Assembly: GCA_037783415.1 (NCBI GenBank)
Contig: JAZGTN010000003.1
Coordinates: 1,572,501-1,636,500 of the forward strand
Direction: 5' to 3'
From: Leptasterias polaris
Lineage: Eukaryota; Echinodermata; Asteroidea; Forcipulatida; Asteriidae
DNA: 64,000 bases
Shown here: positions 54,201-64,000 of the stretch, one piece after another
Layout: each line of letters starts with the position of its first letter
Position numbering within the stretch: position 1 is the first letter of the stretch
The notes under the pieces: model-generated
Databases searched by the model: none
What the model saw: the letters and a program-made list of their open reading frames with translations, nothing else
Told to the model about the DNA's origin: nothing
Made by a program: the position numbers and the translations under genes

Positions 54201-57114
54201 CCAGTGAACAATTCTGCAGTCAACTACACTATAGACAGTAATGCAAGCAACCAGCAGCAGATGGTTTTAGTTTTTTAAGTTATATTCTGTGTGTTTTGCT
54301 ATTCACCACTGACTACGTACTAACTGGTACGAAATGTTTTGAATGAGATATCTCAATGGTAAAACAATGGTATTATTCTGATCGACCCACTCCCTTTCTA
54401 AATTTGAAGTACTTTTATTGTTTGTAATAACATCTTGTTTCAAGAAATTAACTTGCTGTTTTCAGCTTAAAACACGTCTAAAACAGATTTCTTAAAAACA
54501 TGAGCTCCTACTTTAAAGAAACTCTTCTACATCAGGGTAAAGTTCATAGTGTGAAGCTTTGAAAAAAGAGGATTTAAAAAATAAATACAGAATGTATTTT
54601 AAATACCAATGTTTTACCATGTCTTTCCTTCTCTTTTGTTTTACGGTACTCCAAACTTGACGATGGTCCCAACTTCAGTATAGTTGAGACAGTAACTCAA
54701 GTGGAATGACAAATACCATGAGATATCGGCATAGATTCATTAAATTAACTATCCAGGCAGTTTTTGTTTGTCAGATTTGGCATGGGTATTATCATTCACT
54801 CTACTTCGAAAATGACAAAATGTAAACAACTGATCCAAAAACAATGTACGGTAAAAAGAAATTCACACAAAATAATCTCAGAAGGCTTTTAGTTATTCAA
54901 GAATTGCAATTTGTTGGTTTCACATCATCCATGGCGGACCACTTTTTACATTCATTTCCGAAAAACAACAAGAAATGCTTCATATGCATAGATGCTATGT
55001 ATTTACTTAATCACAAAACAAAGAATATAGCAATTTGGAAAACCAAAACTTGCAATAAAAAACAAAACAAAAACAGAAGAAAACCATTGAAAAAAGTTGG
55101 CAAATTTGTTATCTGAACTTATTGTCCAGTATTGCTGTACGAAAAACCTGTTTGGGTTCCAAACTGTACAAGGACCTCCCCAAAAAAAGAGAAGAGATAA
55201 TTGTTGGTAACACAATGGCAGTTATGGTTAAACACTCTTATTGGATCGACGCTTGCTGATACCTTTCCAATGAATTCTACTAATTTTGTTATCTTATTTT
55301 TTGTACACATAAAATGCCAAAAACAAAATCCAGCAACATATTTACATTTTCCCCAATGTAACGGCCTATTTCGTTTAGCCAAAAAGCGCACTTACATGTT
55401 TATTCAATCAAACTGCAAAATCTATTGGGAAATTTTTCAGAATAAATAGAATCTAGGTGCATTGGAAAAATATCAGCAAAAGTACAGCTTTTTTAGCTGA
55501 GAGTTTGACTTAAATAGACTGGATACTGACCTTAGAAGATTGGACCACAATGCATTCAGTCAAGTCCGCCTAAAAACCCTCAAAGTTCTAGTGTAATTTC
55601 AGGTAATTTTGAAACTACAACAAGTGCACAAACTGCTGCACACATACCATTGAGGCTGAGGAGAAGTTAAATAAACCCAACTGCTATTTCATAACCAAAA
55701 ACAATCTACTGCTGTTTTATGATAAATATACAAAGCTGCATCAGAGTGACCCACAGAAATAATTTGGCACATTACCCAGAGAAGAAACCATAATTTATGT
55801 CAAGTTATCGTCTAAGCAAGTCTAAAAATGATGAGATACTTTTTGTTAAATACATAGAAAAACAACAGTACATAATTTATTTAAATTTATGCAACATTTT
55901 TAAAGTCTAAAAACCAGGCCTAAGAGTTGCTGAAGGTACTGAGTTCCCCGCTCTTCATTTTATCTCTCTTATTTTCTTTGCTAAGTATACTTTCAATAAG
56001 AGATTAAGTTAAATCTTGACAAAAATCGTATCAATTAATTATGAATTACTTATTTATCTTTGGGATACACAGTTTGTCATCATTGGCACTCTGGCAAAAT
56101 ACCTTTACAAGATTTATTTAAAACTGACTTCATAATATTATAAACAATAATAAGATAAACTTAAAAAGGTGAAAATAAAACTTTAAAAAAACCCACACAA
56201 GAAGTGTTGGTGTTTGAATGAAGTAACCACTACGGGACATTACTACAAGTACTTAAATGCTACACAGTTACCCAACTACACCGATATCTCACTGCAAATC
56301 TAGGACTACAATTACAATACTACATTCTCCACACACTACAGCCTACAAATAACCACTGTAAAAACTCATACATCTAGATTTTGTTTTCCGCAAGCTACAT
56401 TAATAGTTTAAGAGCAAAAACTTTGTTTTTATGTTAGATTTTTTTCAAAGATCAAAAAATTGACACAATTATTCGCAAATATGTTTTGACCATCACACAA
56501 ACGGATAAAAAATGGCCATACCTTCAACTTGCACTGTTTTAAGAATAAAGATATATTACTTAAATAACCACACAATGTTGTTAATTTAGTTTGATTTGTT
56601 AAATCGCACACCAGGCCTCAGCCAAAAAATGTTCCCCATTTAATCCTCTCATACTACCCCCAATGATACCCTTCATCTTATGTGCACTCTATTCTTTACA
56701 CATCCCGCTCTGCTTTGGTCAACAGCCATAGGTAGGAAACATAAAATAAACTTCAGATGCATTCTTTCGCAACTCTATTTAATCCACTAAAAATTCCACC
56801 AATAGTAATCGCAGAATATCTAACATAGATTTGGTTCCCTTTTTTATTTTTGCACATGATCATTTGACATTTTTATTCTCAAAAATCCAATTCAATTTGT
56901 CTCAAGACATGATTTAGCGCAACCCCGTTGCGTACTCACTTTTATAATAACTTTCCTTGTTGTGTTACAAAAAAATAGTGTTGACATTTTGAGATACAAA
57001 ATTTTGAGCTTGGCAGATGCCTTGGCAGGGTTAGTCTGGAGTCTTGTTTTTAATCCACAACGGTGGTAGTGTTAACCACAGAGTGAGTCCTGGTTCCAAT
57101 CCGATACGATTTCT
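48218..57114. other. About 9 kb without genes; possible long 3' UTR of the minus-strand gene
   Basis: No open frame here has protein character, and apart from poly-A/T runs (49552, 52342, 52887) I see none of the SINE or MITE families that crowd the rest of the window, especially from 49,500 on. The region is AT-rich and ends at the stop codon (57115) of the next gene. It could be that gene's long, repeat-poor 3' UTR, but no decisive poly(A) site was found. About 48730-48950 and 48960-49200 look like degraded repeat. Confidence 0.35.
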
Positions 57115-60100
57115 CTAGAAGTTCCTTCCGTGAACGAGAGGGTTGTAATTCTGGCTAGCACCACCGTAAGTCTAAATCAAGAAAGCAATTAAAAGAAAAG
57201 ACAAATAAAATAATACAGTCTACCAAAGTTGCTCAAATTTCTCAGCTTGAGCTATCAGCTGTTAAAACTTTATCAGCTAAGGTCATCATACTATGACAGT
57301 CAAGTTCCAGTTAAAAATAAAAAGCTAAATTTGACCAGCACAAAAGCTGCCTGATTGTAGAGGCATCCGACACGTTTACATTTTTCAAGCTCATGAATGT
57401 TGTTTTTTCATTTTGCTGTAAGCTCCCCAAATCAACCTCACCCGAGTTTGACAAAATTAAGGATTTGTAGTAATACCTTTCTAACCTGTGTTAATAATTG
57501 GATTTCAAGTTCTTGTTTCCTCAACCAAAGGGTAACAACCATAGTTTTGTTTTACTCCCCCCCCCCATACAAAAAGACAAATCACCAGTTTCCTTTTCAA
57601 TTTTACACTTATAATTCAACATATTTGAACAAAATTGTTTTGATCTTTTGTTAGTGTTTCCACTTTTTTCAGCTGTTAAGTTCCACCAATAGATTTATAA
57701 TCAACACCATAAAAATTAGTCATTCGGAAATTATACAGACTAATTTTATGTGACAGACCACAAATTCACAAAGTGAAACGTTGATTTAAATGCGTTACAG
57801 AGAATGACACTAGAGCAAATAATAGAGAAATGGATGCAACAATCAACTAGAACAAACAAATTCAGAAAAAACCACTTAACAATGAACTGACAAGGAGAAA
57901 TGTGAGGTTTGTTATAATCAGAATTTGAAGCTTGCTGCCGAGGTAACAGAGGCAATTGTTTTTCCCCTATTTTTTTGTGGCTACTAATCAGTGGTCCAAA
58001 AATGTCTCGTCCCGTGTCCCCCCCCCCCCCAATTTTATCATCTTTCTTGCCTCTTCTAGCCCAAAGCATATACTACAACCGAGTAAAAGGTGACAATATA
58101 AAAATTTGTTTCATCAAATCAAAAAAGTAAAGACAGCAAAAGAAGAAAAGATACGAAGGAAACAAAAAAATTGAAGAAAACAAAATAACTGCTGATATTT
58201 TGATCATGCAGATCACGTACATTACAAACATATTTCAACTATGAATAACATTCACATGAGTAGGTGAAACAACATGAAGCTTGGTGGTCAAGGTTAGCAA
58301 GAAGGTGGAAGGTCAAAACATCAAACATTTACAAGGACACACTAAATATTGCAAGAAAAGTAATACATTAAACGTAATTTAAAAAGCAGTTTAAAAAAAA
58401 CAGATATAAAAAAAGGTTTGAAGGGTCGAAGCAAATTGGTAGATGGCAAGTCATAGCAAGATTATGGCAGGTGAAAGGTCAAATGGTAGTCATTCAGTTA
58501 AAAGCTAGAAGGTGAAAAGTCAAAGGAGAAGTCATAGAGTTAACATGAGCCAATGAAATAACATGAAGCTTGGTGGTCAAGTTTAGCATAAAGGTGAAAG
58601 GTCAAAGGTACAAGAGTATACAGTGATTACATCAACAGGTACAAAAAAACAAGACAATGTTATAGTTCACACTAAAAACATCAAAGGTCACATGAAGGTA
58701 AAGCTCATGAGTACTGTTAAATTTAATAATTATATATATATTATGTAACTAGCTAAGAATAACAGTTTAAATGGTCGGATCAAGTTGATGGCGAAAGGTC
58801 ATAGTAAAAATGCAGCTGGTTAAGTCATTCAGTTAAAAGTTAGTAGGTGAAAGGTCAAAGTAAAAACCATTCTGTTATTAAGATAATGTCTTAGCAATAA
58901 GACAAATTGTTGTAGCAACAATGGGAAAGGTCGTGTAACAAGTCTACTAAAAAGGTGAAGGTCATAGCTACAAGGTGAAAGGTCATTGCAACACAGTGAA
59001 AGGTGATAGAATGTAGTGGAAGTATACCTGAGAGGTGGTGCATTCATTCAATCTGCTAGCTCATTGCATAGTATAACCATTGGGGAAGTTAGGCGCTATC
59101 AGAGCCTGGAAGGGTCATGAACAAACAGTAATAACACAAAATGTTCAAAAAGTGTGGAAAAACAGGAGGGTAAATTGGGAAGAAAAGAGGGGTGGGGTGG
59201 TCAAGAGAGAAATGGTTGAATATAAAACATGTCAATAAAATGGCTTTATTTTGGGCACTGCATCCAGTACTTTATAGTTTGTTTCACAAACCAATAGCAT
59301 TTTCATGTTATATCAAATAAAAGGTCTCTTTTTAAAATCTGAAACTTTGCATTTACTAAAAGCAACTAAAGAGTTGGCAGCACATTTTAAGTTTGATCTA
59401 ATTCTTAGTTTTGTTACTGCTGCTAAAATCATACTGCATGTTTTAATTTAAAATTATCTCAGGACTTAAGTGATGTTAAAGGTTATCAGATTTTTTTTTT
59501 TCAAGTTTCATCCGTTTGGCCTTGAAAAGTTGCACTTGCTTTTAAAAAGTGCTACTGTTTGTTGTTTTAGTTCATATTTGACATTCATGTTGAGATCAGT
59601 TGAATTGGTGAATTGGTAACATCCACTAAAAGAGGTGAGCAAAAAGGGAATGTAGCCACGGATGACCCAAGATAAATACACATTGTGATGATCTGACTAC
59701 TTTTATTATTTACCATGGTTTCATGCGCCTCAACACACTGCAACCAGTTTCAGTTTGCTTATAAATCAGTACAGCAATATTTAAAAAGCTCAGCAAAATC
59801 CAAAATGGCGGTTGTGAGTCGACAAACAAAAACTCTATCCAAATTGATTTTTCTTCATTTATTTATAACATATCTTTTATATACTTTTTGGAGGGAAGCA
59901 AACATGGTTAGTGCAGTGCAAGCCATCTAAACACTACAACGGGTGGATATTAAGTCAACATGTACAAAATATGAATATTCATCAACACTGAACAAAAAGG
60001 GAGTCAAAGGTCAACGCTGTTAAAAAATATAAATATGGATTATACTAGTCTAAGGTGTTTGGTTATATATTGAACAGAATTCCACAATATATACTTGGCG

Positions 60101-63100
60101 GTGGTAATATAAACAAAGAGATGTATAACGAACGTGACGTTACCTTCTAGAATTGGGATGCGAGAACCGGGCGTGGTAATTGCAATAAGGGATGAAGGGG
60201 TAGAGAGAGAGAGAGAGAGAGAAACAGAGGATATGACATAAGTCCCTCATCTTGAATTGTGCAATGGGTGCAGTGGGGAACATTCAAGGACACTTGTCTA
60301 GGACTGTCAGCTTTTTCATACTCTCTTAAAACTTGGGGCAGTTCTCTGCTTTCTATTCAGAATCAGACGAAACTTTAACTGAAGCAAAGGTTTCTTGAAA
60401 CTTGAAACTTAACTACTTGAGGAATTGTCAGTTTGGGTGATAACGTTATCCAGTGCTTCCACTGCTGTATTGGTAACTAAAAATTTACTTCTGGATGCTA
60501 AAACTAAATCAATGCAGTGCCTAGTGGATGTTCTGTTTGTTTAAACTTCACTTCAGGGCACAAATTTCATCTTAACTCGTTTTAAACATTAATAGTAAGT
60601 TGCTTCATCACCCGTCCCTATGTCTCACTTATTTATCAAAATCTGTATAAAAACTAAGCTCAACCTTAGGGATGGTTTTGAATAGAAACAAAGCCAAATC
60701 TGTCTTTGAATTTACCATGTGCTTGTAATTTTCTTCAATAAAAAGGACACCAGCAAAAAAAGGCAAAAAAAAAAACCCACATTGGGAAGGGTGTCAAAAC
60801 TCCATGCTCAAACCGGGAGGCATTCATTTCCAAGTTCCCTAACCACCTGTTTTACTCCAACGCCTTAAGTTCAATTTACCTGTCCCATTCCATAGTTATT
60901 TGGTTGTGGGCTGACAGCGGGTACAAAACCTGTACTCATTGCGTTCTGCTCTGCCTGGGTTGTAGATACAGCGTACAAGTCCATGGGGCCCGGGCTGCTG
61001 TTAACATTGAAGCCACTGCGATTATTGACGGGTGACGGGGAGGGGGCGTAACTCTGCTGTGCATACGGGGAGTTCATCACTGTGGGGTGAAAGGTCAGTC
61101 AAGAGCATACATAATTAAATTTAGTTTGATTTATTTTGTTTCTAATCAAATGAAGCACTTGAGTGCATTATTCCAATTTCATCCGGACACCAAAAATAAA
61201 TTTGTGGGCAAAAAAAAAAAATTTTGGGGGGGGGGATTAGTTCTTTATCTTATAACCACGTAACCCATGTTTACAAAAAGAGTGACCTTGTACATTCCAG
61301 GGCATTTTCTGGCAGGCGAAATACTTCACTGCCCACATGGGAAACTTAACTTTTATTTTGTGTCATAATTTCCACATACATATTCAAGTGTTATAAAAAT
61401 AACAGCTGAAGAGGTTTTGACGTGTGCCCCCCTTTCTTCAGATCAAAAGTTGATAAAAGTCAGACAGTGTAATCTCAACAAAATATAAGAGTTCAATGTG
61501 TTCTTCCATTGAGCTGTGTACAAACCCTGCCTGCACAAAGTCCCGGCTCTGTGGCTTTTTTGTAAACATTTGATGTCACAGGTTACATGGTCTACAGTTT
61601 GGATTGTGAAAAGCGCATCTTCAAGATAAGATACAGCATTGGTTAAACTCGGTCTGTAAACATCATTGTTTTCAGTCAATCGGATGTTTTCTGTGCCCAT
61701 TGGAACCAACAGTGATTCTGCACTCTATGTAATATTTCCCGAAATCTAATCTGCATAACATGCAAATTACCCCAATTATCATCAAACAAAATTGATATGA
61801 GTAATTTTTCAGAATGACCATTGCTGTTCCTTACCTTGGAGTTAAACAAAACAAAAGTACAGAGTGGCCCACAAGAAATATGTGCTAAGAGGTGTTATTT
61901 GTTTGGCTCCATGAATAGAGATGAATTTGTCAGCACAACTACTGCTAAATGATCTATCAAAAACACACACACACACACACCACACGACACATGTTAGACT
62001 AGAATTATATGGAAAAGTACCATGGCCAACAAGCGGGTATGCTAAATCCATGCAAGATTGTAATCAAGAAGAATTAATAAAGCAAGCTCGGCTTAAAAAT
62101 TGAGAGGGGGTCAAAAAGTCTACCACAGTGTCTCTGAGAAACATTCACACAGACTTAACCTGTTAACTGCCTGTCGTATAATTAAAACGCAACTAAATTT
62201 CCAATGTTGTACTAAACGTTAAAAACTGTTTACAGGTACGAAAGATACGAAGTCATTCAAATTGAGTCTGACTTTATTGGAAGAATGAATTGAGAATAAA
62301 TGAACATTTACAAGACACCCAACACGGTTTCTACATTGTGTATATATCTTGCTGGTACAGCTAGGTGTTTAAAGCAATTCATATACGATGTAATATAATG
62401 CAAGTATGTCTACAAACATTAATAAAATAACACTTTATTTCTTGACAAGAGTCACCATTTTAAAGGCAGTTAATAGGTTCAAGACATGTATTCTACGAAG
62501 TGATGTTTGCATTGTACAGAGGAGTGTAGATCCTATGCATGGATGTGGCATCTGCCGCTTGCAGCAACATAAAGGTGCACGGTGAATGCATTCCATTACA
62601 GAGTAAATGGATGCGTAACAAACGGCACCAGTCTAACATGGGTGCTTTACTCGTTCTAAACATTACGATATTTGACTACATGTAGATTGGACAATTAACA
62701 GTGATTGCCACCAGTGTTCTAAAAACCATGCATTATTATAGAAACTTGTATGACAGTATGCGTTACGGTGTGTGCCACGCGTAGCGTCACGGTCTGAATG
62801 GCACATACCAGCCTGATGGTATTCCCTGTTGTACTCGGCCTGCTGGTGCTGGGTCACGCCAGTGTTCCCATCGGTCCTGTTTTGTGTGGCGCAGTTGGCT
62901 GCCCTGATTGTTGCTGGCCCCGAGGAACCATAATCAGGATATGAGTATGGAATCAGGCCAGCAGTGCGTCGTTGATCAATGGCCGGCTGGATCCCATGAG
63001 GCATGACGTAACCACTGGGGTAGGCGTGTAAGCCTGGAGAGGCGATACAGACAGACTTGTCAAGTCCGGTTGTCTTCAAGTACGTCAACTGCTCATTACT

Positions 63101-63111
63101 GAGGGTGCTCT
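57115..63111 (-). CDS. Unrecognised Tyr/Pro/Ser/Asn-rich protein, 3' exons, alternative C-termini
   Basis: Three in-phase exons in transcript order: 63111-62809, 61079-60880 and 57171-57115 (ends TYGGASQNYNPLVHGRNF, stop). The acceptor at 63111 shows that earlier exons lie beyond the window. Junctions are consensus: CAG before AGAGCACC, GCTG/GTATGT, CCACAG/TGATG, ACAG/GTAAAT, TTTAG/ACTTAC. Exon one reads TLSNEQLTYLKTTGLDKS, YPSGYVMPHGIQP, PYSYPDYGSS; exon two reads MNSPYAQQSYAPSPSPVNN, SGFNVNSSPGPMDLYA, SPQPNNYGMGQ. This low-complexity, disordered composition is common in transcription factors and RNA-binding proteins, but no domain is visible, so I give no function. A second phase-compatible last exon (59105-59061) could replace the 57171 exon. 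The intron around it holds a cluster of AGGTGAAAGGTCA motifs. Confidence 0.7.
58260..59000 (+). repeat. Diverged tandem repeat rich in AGGTGAAAGGTCA
   Basis: Perfect AGGTGAAAGGTCA occurs at 58469, 58592, 58845 and 58973, with one-base or two-base variants at 58303, 58510 and 58953. Longer shared blocks show tandem duplication: CATGAAGCTTGGTGGTCAAG at 58274 and 58563; AGTCATTCAGTTAAAAG at 58489 and 58823. The motif equals a DR1 nuclear-receptor site (AGGTGA, one base, AGGTCA) by sequence. Confidence 0.75.
59061..59105 (-). CDS. Candidate alternative last exon of the unrecognised gene
   Basis: After an acceptor CTTCCAG, the frame reads ALIAPNFPNGYTMQ then stop. The incoming phase (0) matches the donor of the 61079-60880 exon, just as the 57171-57115 exon does, so the transcript could end in either peptide. 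It is short (14 residues), so chance is possible, but the acceptor, phase, immediate stop and similar Asn/Tyr/Pro/Gly composition support it. Confidence 0.5.
   Translation of the reverse strand, partial: ALIAPNFPNGYTMQ
60206..60224. repeat. (GA)n microsatellite
   Basis: About nine GA units in AGAGAGAGAGAGAGAGAGA, inside the intron of the unrecognised gene. Confidence 0.9.
61963..61981. repeat. (CA)n microsatellite
   Basis: About nine to ten CA units in ACACACACACACACACAC, inside the intron of the unrecognised gene. Confidence 0.9.
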
Positions 63112-64000
63112 CTGTGAATTATACATGTCATTGACATTTATCACATGGTCAATTACACTTGAGGGCGCTATACAGGTCAATGACGCACCACCTGGCGCAC
63201 ATAATCAACAAAAATTGAAGTGACGACGTTTACACAAAGCTAACCTACAGAGAACTCATCAGCGTCACCAGGGCGCCCTCTAGAGGAATTAAGCGTGTGA
63301 TTTATGTCAAATTAGTAAACTTAATTTACATCCACTTACTCTAAAAAAAAGCTTACTGTACAAGTTTGGTTTTGTAGATTCCCAGCGATCAAATTCATCC
63401 AAACTAACTATTAAACTTTTTTTCAAAGATACTAAAGTATTTGAACAGCCTATGACAGGCCAATGAGAAGTTTCTTAACAAAAATAATTCACTATTTCTT
63501 CAAGTGTAAACTTAGCACTATGTAGTAATAATAGGTTCGGCAAAATCATACTCAGGCTTTTATCCTGCAGTGGACGGATAAACACAAAGTTTGAGTTAAT
63601 GCCCCAAAAGTAAAATCCCAAGTAATAAATGTCTCTTCCAAGTGCATTTCTGACCGACTCAAAGTGTATCCCGACACCAATACATTCAAGCACAAGACAT
63701 CAGTGATAACAAAACTAAACTCCTCCAACTCAACCGATTTACAGTTACACACATGCAGAAGTCCCACCAAGCTCTCATGCCATAAAGTCAACTTTGAAAC
63801 AATTGGTTTGTGTGCGTTTCTCAATTGCAACATCAACTTGTTCTTTCAAAGACAACAAACCTCTTCAGACAAATTTCCAGGGTGCTACCAAACATTTTCA
63901 AGATAACTTTCCCCCGTGCAAGGTTCAAATTCTAGGTCAACCGTAGAACCCCAAAACCCATCACAGTTCATCATCCATCCTGCTAGTGTAAATGGGTCAT
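63112..64000. other. Intron of the unrecognised gene, to the window edge
   Basis: Nothing recognisable. Open frames on both strands (63475-63906) lack splice-compatible context and family resemblance. A donor for the preceding exon must lie beyond 64000 or has been missed. Confidence 0.4.

Noticed and set aside
1..64000. A new multi-gene defence or metabolic system
   Set aside because: The genes are unrelated conserved animal genes in their own introns and promoters; nothing indicates operon-like organisation or functional linkage beyond the divergent promoter pair.

Overview
The window is animal nuclear DNA: spliced genes with GT-AG introns, a 5'TOP-type ribosomal-protein leader, AT-rich noncoding sequence, a non-LTR retrotransposon and many short repeats (SINEs and TTAA-flanked or palindromic MITEs). 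The style of the repeats and the divergence of the proteins from vertebrate orthologues suggest a marine invertebrate deuterostome, most likely an echinoderm such as a sea star. That assignment is inference from remembered repeat and protein character.

Layout. (1) 955-10199, minus strand: a RAD51D recombinase orthologue, eight coding exons found, last short exon not located. (2) 11393-19573, plus strand: a complete eight-exon orthologue of C11orf54/PTD012, a zinc-dependent ester hydrolase, head to head with RAD51D across about 1.2 kb. (3) 25322-35241, minus strand: trichoplein (TCHP), nine coding exons, tail to tail with the C11orf54 gene. (4) About 35345-40120, plus strand: a nearly full-length CR1/L2-group LINE with an L1-type ORF1 and an ORF2 carrying a PHD-like finger, endonuclease and reverse transcriptase. 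ORF2 is broken by one frameshift. The LINE sits just upstream of the TCHP start. (5) 43361-46960, plus strand: ribosomal protein eL23 (RPL23A), six exons, whose 2 kb first intron holds a 1.2 kb fold-back element. (6) 47407-48217: two TTAA-ended MITEs, one almost fully palindromic. (7) 48218-57114: about 9 kb without a gene or recognisable repeat, possibly 3' UTR of the next gene. (8) 57115-63111, minus strand: 3' exons of an unrecognised Tyr/Pro/Ser/Asn-rich protein with two alternative C-terminal exons, next to an intronic cluster of AGGTGAAAGGTCA motifs.

The genes share no pathway: homologous recombination, a metabolic hydrolase, a centriole/keratin coiled-coil protein, a ribosomal protein and an unknown. 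They look like an ordinary gene-dense neighbourhood shaped by transposons. I see no prokaryotic feature, CRISPR array, tRNA/rRNA gene or obviously new multi-gene system. The most unusual material is the fold-back and palindromic elements, the LINE domain architecture, and the unknown gene with swapped C-termini. Exon boundaries were read by eye from splice consensus, reading phase and similarity to remembered human proteins, so a few may be off by a codon.
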